A stretch of 56,717 nucleotides of DNA from JADJNW01 sp964517145 (GTDB lineage: Bacteria > Bacteroidota > Bacteroidia > Chitinophagales > Saprospiraceae): NCBI GenBank assembly GCA_964517145.1, contig CAZFBN010000015.1, positions 1-56,717 of the forward strand, read 5' to 3'. The notes beneath the pieces were generated by a model. It was not told the origin of the DNA. It ran no database searches and worked only from the letters and a program-made list of their open reading frames with translations. Shown here piece after piece: positions 42,440-50,514 of this stretch. Made by a program: the position numbers and the translations under genes. The number at the start of each line of letters is the position of its first letter. Positions within the stretch are counted from its first letter, which is position 1.

Positions 42440-42907
42440 ATGACGAGTTCAAACAATTGGGATTCTAGATGGGTGGCTTTGAGCGATTTAGTGTCTTCTT
42501 GGAGCAAAGACAAATCAACTAAAGTAGGAGCTGTTCTTGTCTCTGACACTAACGATCTCTTGGGAATAGGATGGAACGGGTTTTGTCGTGGAATCGACGA
42601 CAACGTAGAAGAAAGACACGCTAAACCAACTAAATATTTCTATACAGCTCACGCCGAAGAAAACGCGCTGTACAACGCCGCTAGGCTAGGAATTTCTACC
42701 GTAGGCTGTAGGATATATGTCAAAATGCATCCTTGTTCCCGTTGTGCGAGAGGAATCATTCAAGCGGGAATAAAAGAAGTAATTTGTCCGGACATCGAAA
42801 AGGACTTGATAAAACATCCTACTTGGCAAGAAGAACTTACTAAAGCTTCCGAGATGTTGAAAGAAGCCGGCGTAGCAATACGCTATCTAGACTCTACTAC
42901 TACGTAA
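42440..42907 (+). CDS. dCMP deaminase
   Basis: A 155-residue zinc-dependent deaminase making dUMP from dCMP for dTTP supply. The zinc site is clear: HAEENAL near 71-77 and PCSRCARGIIQAGI near 100-113. A TTG start at 42422, overlapping the previous stop, is an alternative. Its 3' end overlaps the end of the convergent RNA polymerase gene by 25 bases. Confidence 0.85.
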   Translation: MTSSNNWDSRWVALSDLVSSWSKDKSTKVGAVLVSDTNDLLGIGWNGFCRGIDDNVEERHAKPTKYFYTAHAEENALYNAARLGISTVGCRIYVKMHPCSRCARGIIQAGIKEVICPDIEKDLIKHPTWQEELTKASEMLKEAGVAIRYLDSTTT

Positions 42908-44064
42908 TAACCACCCTGCGGAGCTTTTTTAACATCTTTAACTACACCGTCAAATTCGCTCAAGATAGCTTTGCCTTGAAAAGCTTGTGGTATGTTTACT
43001 AGTTGATTGATCAAAGCAAACCCGCCGGCTACGTTAGTTCCACCGGCAGAACCGCTTTGATGCTTTACGTTCAACAAAGATTGCGACAACGGCTCTCCTA
43101 ATGTGGTTGCTGCAGTAACACCTACAAATTCACCAACTTCAGGTAGCTTGCTCTTTTCTCTCTTGCCTGTACACAACTGACACACCGCACCAGAATGCGA
43201 ATTCTTAGAAGCCTGACACGTAATAGGTGAACGTACATATATTGTATTTACACCTTTTTCTTTTAAGGTGTTTAGCATGGTTGCGGTGATTTCTTGGTTC
43301 CTGTTAAACGTGCCTGCCGGTTGCGCTAGGAAGGCGCCTATGGAGTCTTTGTCGTCTACGGGTACAGAAATACCGTTTGACGTGTTGCAGTCGTGCATTT
43401 CGACTTTGATCGTCATTCCTGCGCGAGTAAGTTGTTTCGATACGTAGCCGCTTTGTGCTACAGCTAGTTTTTTGGATACTTCACCCTGTCTGGCTCCAAA
43501 TGAATGCATTAGGTATTCGGGCAGAGAAAGACCTTCGGCAAAAGAATTTTTCAAAGGAAATTGTGTGAGAGGAGTTCCTTTAGCGTCGTTTACTATCAAA
43601 GGTGTACCTATGGTTTGTCTATATTGTGCCGGCGATCCCCTAGAACCGGATAAAATAACTTTAGCGAGCGTATGATTCTTTTCTAACCCAGCATCCAACA
43701 AACTCTTTTCCATGTCCGTAGCCGCTTGGCTGTACACCGCGTTCAGCCGCTTCATCTTTTCTTTATCGGACAACTTGGAATTCTTTACGGAATCCACTTC
43801 TTTGTCCAACTTGTCAAAAAAGATTTTTTTGTCTATAGGCGACTTCAAATCTTCTAAAGATACAGAAGAACCTTGTCTGGTAGATACTTCAAACCCAAAC
43901 CTAGTAAGGTCGTTTACTAGCGCACTGTATTCTTGAGGTTTTTTGTCTACTAAATCTTGAAACAAGTTGTTGATGTTCTTCTTTTCCAATCGTAGATTGG
44001 AATAGTGCTGCAACTCTAAAGGTAGTTTTTTTTTAAGTAGCAGCTTACCTACTGTAGTTTCCAT
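42883..44064 (-). CDS. Phage RNA polymerase, beta-prime C-terminal part
   Basis: A 393-residue fragment of multisubunit RNA polymerase. The N-terminus (METTVGKLLL) matches the TTVGRALL region. Then come SGSRGSPAQYRQ (conserved region F), the bridge-helix stretch with SFGARQGEVSKKLAVAQSGY, a cysteine trio of the second zinc site (C-Q-A-S...C-Q-L-C), and the trigger-loop region GEPLSQSLLNVKHQSG, which keeps the His. It stops after FDGVV; the far C-terminus of beta-prime is missing. The N-terminal half is in the fused gene at 47498. Confidence 0.85.
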   Translation of the reverse strand: METTVGKLLLKKKLPLELQHYSNLRLEKKNINNLFQDLVDKKPQEYSALVNDLTRFGFEVSTRQGSSVSLEDLKSPIDKKIFFDKLDKEVDSVKNSKLSDKEKMKRLNAVYSQAATDMEKSLLDAGLEKNHTLAKVILSGSRGSPAQYRQTIGTPLIVNDAKGTPLTQFPLKNSFAEGLSLPEYLMHSFGARQGEVSKKLAVAQSGYVSKQLTRAGMTIKVEMHDCNTSNGISVPVDDKDSIGAFLAQPAGTFNRNQEITATMLNTLKEKGVNTIYVRSPITCQASKNSHSGAVCQLCTGKREKSKLPEVGEFVGVTAATTLGEPLSQSLLNVKHQSGSAGGTNVAGGFALINQLVNIPQAFQGKAILSEFDGVVKDVKKAPQGGYYVVVESR

Positions 44065-44073
44065 TGTAAGTCT

Positions 44074-44646
44074 TTATCGGAGAGGTGCTTGTGGATAAAT
44101 TCCTGTGTTAGGATCCATCATAGCTCCTTGTTGAGCCATAGCAACTTGCTTTTGTTGTAGAACGGCGGCTTGTTCTTGTGTTGCTTGTTGCTTTTGTTGA
44201 GCCTTGTCCATCATCTCTTTTACTTTAAGTTGAGATTGAGAAGCTTTGCCGTTAGATACAAGATCTAGTAGTTCACGAAGAGAGACTGTTACTTTGGTAT
44301 TGTCTAAATCAGTAGTACCGGTAGGGGTTTGAACGGGTGCTTGTTCTGTGGCAGGAGGAGCTGCAGGTGCTTGTTCTGTGGCAGGAGGAGCCGCGCCACC
44401 CATAAGTTGTTGTAGCATAGCCGGGTCGGCTCCCATTTGTTGAAGCATTTCAGGAGTTAATCCTTGTTGCGCCATCATTTGTTGCATCATTTCAGGGGTT
44501 ATACCCAGTTGTTGTAACATGGCGGGATCCATAGCCCCGCCGGCGGACGCATTTTGTTGCGCCATTATTTCAGGGTTAGGAATAAACGCAACTTTTTTAA
44601 GTTGTAGTTTGTCAATTTGTTCTAATAAATCGCTAATTTTTTGCAT
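44074..44646 (-). CDS. Met/Gln-rich protein between polymerase genes
   Basis: A 190-residue protein with repeats of the type PEMMQQM / AMLQQL (about 40-80), an Ala/Pro/Gln linker with duplicated APPATEQAP, and a Gln-rich C-terminus. The N-terminus (ISDLLEQIDKLQLKKVAF) ends in K-K-V-A. No domain recognised; the composition resembles scaffold or chaperone-like virion proteins. It ends 9 bases before the beta-prime fragment. Confidence 0.5.
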   Translation of the reverse strand: MQKISDLLEQIDKLQLKKVAFIPNPEIMAQQNASAGGAMDPAMLQQLGITPEMMQQMMAQQGLTPEMLQQMGADPAMLQQLMGGAAPPATEQAPAAPPATEQAPVQTPTGTTDLDNTKVTVSLRELLDLVSNGKASQSQLKVKEMMDKAQQKQQATQEQAAVLQQKQVAMAQQGAMMDPNTGIYPQAPLR

Positions 44647-44678
44647 GTTAGTTTCCGATAAAACTGCGGTTCATATGT

Positions 44679-44975
44679 TTAACAATTACGACCGACGTAA
44701 TTGTCGCATGCGACACCTTGTTTTTCATTGGGTTTAAACGGGTTTAATTGTTTAAATATATTTTCTAATTTTGGTTGTGTTTGTTGCCGCAATCGATTTA
44801 TTCGATCGCCGTAAATTTCCCAAGGTGGTTTAAATTCAAACCCAGGAACAACACTGTCGCCAGCAAAGTTGTAACGCGGTTTGGCGGCGGCGTTGTTTCT
44901 GTATGTAGGAGCAGACGTTTGATTTGTTTTACTATGATATTCTTCGGCCAATTTGACTAGTTGGTTGTAGTTCAT
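44679..44975 (-). CDS. Small virion-like protein with N-terminal LVKLAEEY
   Basis: A 98-residue protein starting MNYNQLVKLAEEY, the same start as the gene at 44977 (MNYEQLVKLAEEY). The remainder is Asn/Pro/Arg-rich and unlike its neighbour. ATG 44975 was chosen over the upstream TTG because the paralogue starts the same way. Confidence 0.55.
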   Translation of the reverse strand: MNYNQLVKLAEEYHSKTNQTSAPTYRNNAAAKPRYNFAGDSVVPGFEFKPPWEIYGDRINRLRQQTQPKLENIFKQLNPFKPNEKQGVACDNYVGRNC

Positions 44976-44976
44976 G

Positions 44977-45306
44977 TTATTTTCCAAATAAAGCCCACAA
45001 ATGTGGTACCCAATCTTTTGGTGGAGGTACGGCGGCGGGTGCCGGTGTTGGCGTTGGCGTTGGCATAGGATTTTTAGCTAAAAACGGAGCCAACGCTTCT
45101 TCAAAAGGAGGCAAGTGTGACGACAAAGAAGGATCTGGAAGAAGTTCTAAAACTTCGTCGTTGGTGTCTGGAATGTAAGTGTCTAACCCCTTAAGAATTT
45201 TATCTGCCTCAGTCGCCGATCGAGTTGTGTCTATGCCCAAATCCTTTGGTGTAAAGGAGGGTAGCTTGTATTCTTCCGCCAATTTAACTAGTTGTTCGTA
45301 ATTCAT
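44977..45306 (-). CDS. Small virion-like protein with N-terminal LVKLAEEY
   Basis: A 109-residue protein with MNYEQLVKLAEEY at the start and a Pro/Thr/Ala-rich C-terminal half. The conserved start on otherwise unrelated proteins suggests a sorting or packaging tag, possibly removed by a prohead protease. Confidence 0.55.
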   Translation of the reverse strand: MNYEQLVKLAEEYKLPSFTPKDLGIDTTRSATEADKILKGLDTYIPDTNDEVLELLPDPSLSSHLPPFEEALAPFLAKNPMPTPTPTPAPAAVPPPKDWVPHLWALFGK

Positions 45307-46292
45307 GATGGTTGCCTCGTTAATAGATTGTTTAATAAATTATATTCTTTTTCTTTTAATTTACTTTTTTTGGCTCTGTTTTTGTATATTTGGTTCGATT
45401 TCCAAACGTCAAACATGCCTAAAATAAAAGGCAAACTCAACAAAGTTGCGCCGCCCGCCGCAAGCGTACCGGAGTTGTCTTTTAAAAATTGCTTGAATTG
45501 ATCGTAATCGTTTTTTACGACAGATAAGTCTTCGAGCTTAGACAACCCTTTTACGTTTTCGTTTAACTTAGACAAATTGTCGGATACGTTTTGAATACTA
45601 TTCATAGAACCGACTACCGAATCTGCTCCTTTATCTATCTTTTTTAAAGTATTGGTTACATTCAAACCTTCTGTGCCGGAAGCCACATTACCTGACGCTT
45701 TTTCTACTTGTTTGACCGCCGATAACACGTCGGCCATACCTTCTACTCCACCGGCAGCAACTACGCCGCCCGCCGGCAATACTTTAAGTTTTAACATTCG
45801 CAATATGAAATCGGCAGGAGCATTTTCGCTGTATACTTTCATGTTATTATTATTTTCTTTTAACCATTGCGCGCGAGCCAATTCATCCGATGCGGCATCT
45901 CCCTTAGGATTTTTTTCTTTAAGAAAATTAATAAAACTATTTTTGTGGGCTTTAATGTTTTTGCTTTGTTCTATACTGTCCTTAATCGCCTTAACTAAAA
46001 CTTTAGGTGAAGCGGCATATCCGCCCGCCAACCCTTGAAAACTCCCCGAAACAACGCCTAATGGGTTAGAAAATTTATCTTTAACGAGGTTTAAATAAGT
46101 TTCTACGGGATTGTTTCCTCGTAAAGCGGCATATTCTTCTTCGGTCCTAAGAGACATGGGCGCAAATGCCGCTCCACCCACTAGCATAGTTGGAACATTT
46201 ACAACAGGATGCGAAACCACGTCTCCTATAGACTTTAAAATTCTTTTTGGATTTGCTTGTTTGACTAAAGCTTTAGCTATTTTTTTATGCAT
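45303..46292 (-). CDS. Putative virion protein
   Basis: A 329-residue protein. N-terminus KIAKALVKQANPKR carries the L-V-K-Q-A form of the local motif. Several hydrophobic stretches (near 30-45, 165-180 and 275-292) and a helical middle suggest a membrane-active or injected virion protein. No family recognised. Confidence 0.5.
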   Translation of the reverse strand: MHKKIAKALVKQANPKRILKSIGDVVSHPVVNVPTMLVGGAAFAPMSLRTEEEYAALRGNNPVETYLNLVKDKFSNPLGVVSGSFQGLAGGYAASPKVLVKAIKDSIEQSKNIKAHKNSFINFLKEKNPKGDAASDELARAQWLKENNNNMKVYSENAPADFILRMLKLKVLPAGGVVAAGGVEGMADVLSAVKQVEKASGNVASGTEGLNVTNTLKKIDKGADSVVGSMNSIQNVSDNLSKLNENVKGLSKLEDLSVVKNDYDQFKQFLKDNSGTLAAGGATLLSLPFILGMFDVWKSNQIYKNRAKKSKLKEKEYNLLNNLLTRQPS

Positions 46293-47100
46293 AAATTTGT
46301 CGACGAACAGTTAATCTATTTCCTTTGCCGGTGCGTATTGTAGGTGGCCTCGATGCTCGAGAAACAGCCGGTGTATTTGAACTATTTGTCGTACCAAACG
46401 GGATGTACGGTAAAAGCTTGTTAGCAAGAGTTGGAGCGCCCAAAGAGTTGGCGGGTACAACCGACGGATTTTTAGCCGACGCAGGAGAAGCCGTAGGTGT
46501 ACGGAACAAACTATTAGTTGGCATGGGGTTGTAAGAAAAAATTGGTTTTCCGGCATATGCGTTAGTTTGGCTTACCGGTACTGACGGCATAGCGGGTACT
46601 GGGGTAGGCATAGGAGCTAACGGCATAGCGGGTACTGGGGTAGGCATAGGAGCTAACGGCCTATAAGGCGAGCCGTCTCCACGTATATCGATTCCATTCC
46701 TGTTTGCGGTGGCGGGAATTTCTGTAGGTAAAGCCCGTAAAGAATGCTCTGGCGGGGAAGGATTGGCCGGTCCACCTCTTAACGCATCTAACAAATCGTT
46801 AACTTTAGGTTGTATATAATCGGCGGTATTTCTTCTACCTAAGTTAATTTGATCCCCGGCGTAATCTACGCCTTGCATAATTTTTCTGTATGTGTTGTTT
46901 GCGGAATCGATTCCGGAATCTAATAGCGAATTAAATTTATTTCCCGCATAGTCTACACCTTCATCCAAGCGATTGCCTAATCCGGTAAAAAATCCTTTTC
47001 TTTCGGCTTGTTTGTACAGAATAGCCGCTTGTTGATCCGACAATCCGTGTCGATTTGCTTCTTTTAAAAAACCCACAAGAAAACTTTGATTGAACCTCAT
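46285..47100 (-). CDS. Virion-type protein with N-terminal GFLKEA motif
   Basis: A 271-residue protein starting with FLVGFLKEANRHGLSDQQA. N-terminal modules of this type (GFxKxAxxxGLs) occur in many large-phage virion proteins. A central PMPTPVPAMPLA repeat is encoded by near-perfect 36-base tandem repeats (about 46585-46660). The rest is low complexity. Confidence 0.5.
   Translation of the reverse strand: MRFNQSFLVGFLKEANRHGLSDQQAAILYKQAERKGFFTGLGNRLDEGVDYAGNKFNSLLDSGIDSANNTYRKIMQGVDYAGDQINLGRRNTADYIQPKVNDLLDALRGGPANPSPPEHSLRALPTEIPATANRNGIDIRGDGSPYRPLAPMPTPVPAMPLAPMPTPVPAMPSVPVSQTNAYAGKPIFSYNPMPTNSLFRTPTASPASAKNPSVVPANSLGAPTLANKLLPYIPFGTTNSSNTPAVSRASRPPTIRTGKGNRLTVRRQIYA
46585..46662 (-). 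repeat. 36-base tandem repeat coding for PMPTPVPAMPLA
   Basis: Two near-identical 36-base units give the duplicated Pro/Met-rich linker in the protein at 46285. The repeat should vary in copy number between relatives. Confidence 0.65.
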
Positions 47101-47140
47101 TTGTCTACTATATTTATTTTTATTTTTTTACGCAACAAAA

Positions 47141-47160
47141 AAGTGTGGTATAGTATTTGT
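47141..47160 (+). promoter_or_regulatory. Extended -10 promoter on the + strand
   Basis: AAAAAAGTGTGGTATAGT with TGGTATAGT at 47146-47154. It matches the promoters at 25860 and 34152. It points away from the - strand virion genes around it. Confidence 0.6.
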
Positions 47161-47279
47161 GTTTGAGGCCACAAGTTGACGAACTTGTTCTGAGGCCAAA
47201 AAACTTTGTAGCGGTTTTTGTCGACGGACATTAATCCGCCCGTGCTGTTCTAATGTGGAGCTGCACGGGCATTTTTTTT
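47161..47279 (+). ncRNA. Compact small RNA gene (about 119 nt)
   Basis: Between the promoter at 47141 and the terminator at 47238 lies no reading frame. The stretch has a 7-bp hairpin (ACAAGTT-GACG-AACTTGT, about 47171-47188) flanked by two GAGGCC copies (47165-47170 and 47192-47197), then the terminator hairpin. It lies in the gap between - strand genes and could be a regulatory RNA. Confidence 0.6.
47238..47279 (+). terminator. Intrinsic terminator of the small RNA
   Basis: GCCCGTGC (47238-47245) pairs with GCACGGGC (47263-47270) and is followed by A and eight T. The T-run is only on the + strand, confirming its direction. Confidence 0.85.
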
Positions 47280-47493
47280 AGTTGTCTTCGGCATTTTCCC
47301 ATTCCAACACCATGTACAACGACTGCTCCAGTTCTTTTTTGATGCGCCTGAAAGAACCTTGTTTTTTTGACGGGATTTCTTTTTTGCTTTTGATGTTTGT
47401 CAGTTCTTGTATCCAAGAATTGAGCAACGCCGTTTTTTCTTCGCGAGGTAGAGAAAACCATTTTTCTTTAGTTAAATTGTTTGGAGGAGACAC
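47278..47493 (-). CDS. Small hypothetical protein
   Basis: A 71-residue charged, helical protein directly downstream of the beta/beta-prime gene. No recognised domain. Its last codons touch the + strand terminator T-run. Confidence 0.5.
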   Translation of the reverse strand: MSPPNNLTKEKWFSLPREEKTALLNSWIQELTNIKSKKEIPSKKQGSFRRIKKELEQSLYMVLEWENAEDN

Positions 47494-47497
47494 AATA

Positions 47498-50479
47498 TTA
47501 TCCTACATCTACACGGTCGCCTATGTCCAGCTTTCCTTCTTCGTATGCTTTAATTACTTCGGCTTCGGTTTCGAACTTGATAGGTTTGTTTTTTTTGTCT
47601 TCGTGCGAAGCTTGGAACAATCCTAACGCGGCTTCGTTTGTGGGAAAATAAGTTGGGGTGAACGTGCGAGCAGACAACAAATTAGTCGAAGGCAACATTT
47701 TGGCTTTGATTTCTTCTTTGGCTTTGTCTCCTGCCGGTACGGAAATGCCCAGTTGATCTCCGTCGCTGTCTGCATTGAAGCTTTTGAACACGAGCGGATT
47801 TAATCGAATAGTAGCATCTTTGGGATCTGGATTAGGCTTTAAATAAAAACCGGTCAAGTTGTACTTGTGCAAAGCGGGATCTCGAGAAACAATACCGGGA
47901 CGATCTTTTAATTCTTCTTGTAAGTATTTGTTTGCAATTGCGTTTTTGTCTGTAATGTATTGTTTGGCTAGTGTGGCTGGGATTCCCGAGCGCACCATGC
48001 GACGAATGACGAATGGGCTGTATGTTTTCCAGATTATGTCTTGTGGTATAGAAGCTTCGTCTAGTTCTAGTTTTACGTCTGGCACGAGTACGGCACGGCC
48101 TACCAAGTCCAAGGGTTTGTTTACTACATTGGCTTGGAACATGGAACTTTTTGCTGTTCCTCCTTGAGTACCGAGTACTGAAGCCAACAATCCTTTTATT
48201 TGTTTTTCTTTGTTTTTGACCGAGATGGGGTCGCCTAGACCGTAGATTGCTTTGGTGGCGTTGTACTGAGCCAAGTTCAACTCTTTCTTTACCTCTTCCG
48301 GCAAATCTTCTTTGTATTCTCTAGCTTTTTGAGAAACTAGTATTAAATCTTTGTACAAGTTGTTTACATCTGCCGGTATGACTACGTTTTTGTCTACCAT
48401 AACCGGTCTGAACTTAGCTGGAATTACCGGTACTTTAGACAACAAAATGTCTTTTGGTTGCATGTTGTTGTTTTTCAACATCTTCAAAAACGAAAGTACT
48501 TCTACGGCATTGTTCTTTTTGGTGCCCGTAGAAGTTTTAGCTATTTTGCTAAAGTGTTTAATTTCTTGTTCGGTGTCTAAAGAAGACAACTCCTTGGCCA
48601 GTTCTCCGGTAGAGATTTTTTCTTCGAATTGCTTTTGAGAATAGTTTGTCAACTTGCGCACAAACTTTTCGGAAATCGGGTTGGGTATTTTAGTGGACAA
48701 AGAGATGTGGTTGTATTTTTCTCCTAACGAGCCCGTTATGGTCGGGTCGAACAACCCGCCCGGTTCGTTTTCTATCGTTCCGTTTTTTCCGGCGTATAGA
48801 ATTTTACCGCTGACGATTTCGCCGTGGCTTATAGCGGAGATGTCTTTGTCTGTTTGGGGCAACACTTCGAACACGTCTTTGTCTCTGCGCACCTTTACAC
48901 CTGCTCCTTGGAGCGACGACACGAACTTTTCAAACACGAAAGGTACTTCGGGTGGCGGCGCGGGCAATCCCAGCTTTAGGCGGTTCCACCATTCGTCGTT
49001 CTTTGTGCTTCTTATTGTGCCGATGTCTTCCAATACTTCTTTGGCGTTGTGCGACAACAAAGCTGCCGTAGCCAGGTTTCCTACGCGTTTAGCTTTTTCG
49101 TCGCCGCCCTTGCTGGGTTGTTCGTTCCAGGTATAGCCCGCTCCTTCTCCTCGGGTAGAAACCTTGTCTTCTGCGATGTGAGTGAGTCTATGTACGTACA
49201 AGGGGCCGGTAGTTACTTTGATGTGCTTTCCGGAGATAGGGTCGTACAATTCTTCTTGATCGTCTATGCCGTGTTTTTTCAAATGTCGGATCGTACGATC
49301 TACCGAAGATTCTTCTATAAACGGTTGGATTTTTAAGGGGCGTCCTCTTTTTTGCGCTACTTTTCCCATTTGCATTACCGTTACGATAGCCGGAGCTACG
49401 CGAGAAGTAATCGACATGGAGTTGAGAAGAATGTCGACGGGATTGCCGTCTTTGTCTACGGGAACCTCGCTGTCCGGAACAACTCGAACCACACCTTTAG
49501 CGCCGTGTAGAACGCCCACTTTGTCGCCCGTGGCAACGGCTCTTTTTGTTTTGACGTTTACGGTGATTACTTTACCTGTTTGCGAAGAATCGACAACTTC
49601 GCCTTCCGGTTCGTAGTCCCAAGTTTCCGCCAGGTCCGCGAATGCGTGTTTGAACACGCGCGACAAGTTGCCCAATTGAATTTCCGACGAACGGATTGTT
49701 TTAGGTGCCAGCATCAGGATGAGCGGGTCTCCGTACTTGACTTTAGTGCCTTTGGCGATTACTCCGGCGGGAGTAAATTTAGATACCAGGTTGCCCGGTA
49801 CTTTGTTGGGAAAGACCGAAAGGTATTTGTTTTTGTCTAGAATGTAGTTTGGTTGAACGTCTACGCGCACCGTGATGATTTGTTCGGCTTCGAGCTTTTT
49901 AGCGCCCGTTTCAGAAATGGCATAGGCGTCCTCGAAGTTGTTGGATCGCAAGGGCATGATAGCGGCTTTTAGATTTCTGCCTAGAGCGAGAGTACCTTTG
50001 TCGTCCGTGTAGTTGGACGTGGCCAGCAAGCTACCCGGTTTTATCGGATCTCCTGCTTTTACTACAGGCGTGTTGTGAATAAATCCTTTTTTGCCTAGAG
50101 AAAAGTTGTTGTACAGTTCTTTTTCCAGCAATTCGCCTTTGTCGGTTTCTATTTCTATTTTGTCGGAAGTAACTCGTTTTACTTTGCCCGTTACGTCAGA
50201 CAATACGCTCAAATGGTTTTTTCCGATTTCTTCTTCGAACGTAGAAGAGTGGCGAACGGCAGAAGTTTGTACGAGAGGAGATTCTCGGTTCAATAGGGGT
50301 ACAGCTTGCACGGTAGCTTTGTCGCCAATGAGAACTCGAGAACCCGATACGGAACCCAGGTTGGGAATCAAGTTGGTGATAGAACTGAAAAAATCCGAAC
50401 CCGCGGGGAATTTAAAATCTACTTTTTCCTTAGAAGGCACTTTAGATATTTTTCCGTCGAATAAAATAGTTTTGTCCAT
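47498..50479 (-). CDS. RNA polymerase: beta C-terminal half fused to beta-prime N-terminal half
   Basis: A 993-residue protein. It opens with beta motifs SRVLIGDKATVQAVPLLNRE and E-S-P-L-V, continues through LALGRNLKAAIMPLRSNNFEDA, then the double-psi barrel GDKVGVLHGAKGVV and the clamp VHRLTHIAEDKVSTRGEG. Without a stop it continues into beta-prime: PVIPAKFRPVMV (near the lid/rudder), G-R-A-V-L-V-P-D, and the catalytic loop FNADSDGDQ near 902-910 with three Mg-binding Asp. It ends in LDIGDRVDVG, where the partner at 42883 begins. The beta N-terminal half is not in this window. ATG at 50479 was preferred over an upstream TTG. Confidence 0.88.
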   Translation of the reverse strand: MDKTILFDGKISKVPSKEKVDFKFPAGSDFFSSITNLIPNLGSVSGSRVLIGDKATVQAVPLLNRESPLVQTSAVRHSSTFEEEIGKNHLSVLSDVTGKVKRVTSDKIEIETDKGELLEKELYNNFSLGKKGFIHNTPVVKAGDPIKPGSLLATSNYTDDKGTLALGRNLKAAIMPLRSNNFEDAYAISETGAKKLEAEQIITVRVDVQPNYILDKNKYLSVFPNKVPGNLVSKFTPAGVIAKGTKVKYGDPLILMLAPKTIRSSEIQLGNLSRVFKHAFADLAETWDYEPEGEVVDSSQTGKVITVNVKTKRAVATGDKVGVLHGAKGVVRVVPDSEVPVDKDGNPVDILLNSMSITSRVAPAIVTVMQMGKVAQKRGRPLKIQPFIEESSVDRTIRHLKKHGIDDQEELYDPISGKHIKVTTGPLYVHRLTHIAEDKVSTRGEGAGYTWNEQPSKGGDEKAKRVGNLATAALLSHNAKEVLEDIGTIRSTKNDEWWNRLKLGLPAPPPEVPFVFEKFVSSLQGAGVKVRRDKDVFEVLPQTDKDISAISHGEIVSGKILYAGKNGTIENEPGGLFDPTITGSLGEKYNHISLSTKIPNPISEKFVRKLTNYSQKQFEEKISTGELAKELSSLDTEQEIKHFSKIAKTSTGTKKNNAVEVLSFLKMLKNNNMQPKDILLSKVPVIPAKFRPVMVDKNVVIPADVNNLYKDLILVSQKAREYKEDLPEEVKKELNLAQYNATKAIYGLGDPISVKNKEKQIKGLLASVLGTQGGTAKSSMFQANVVNKPLDLVGRAVLVPDVKLELDEASIPQDIIWKTYSPFVIRRMVRSGIPATLAKQYITDKNAIANKYLQEELKDRPGIVSRDPALHKYNLTGFYLKPNPDPKDATIRLNPLVFKSFNADSDGDQLGISVPAGDKAKEEIKAKMLPSTNLLSARTFTPTYFPTNEAALGLFQASHEDKKNKPIKFETEAEVIKAYEEGKLDIGDRVDVG

Positions 50480-50514
50480 AGCCGTGTTGTTGTACAAACA
50501 ACCAGTAGATCGCG

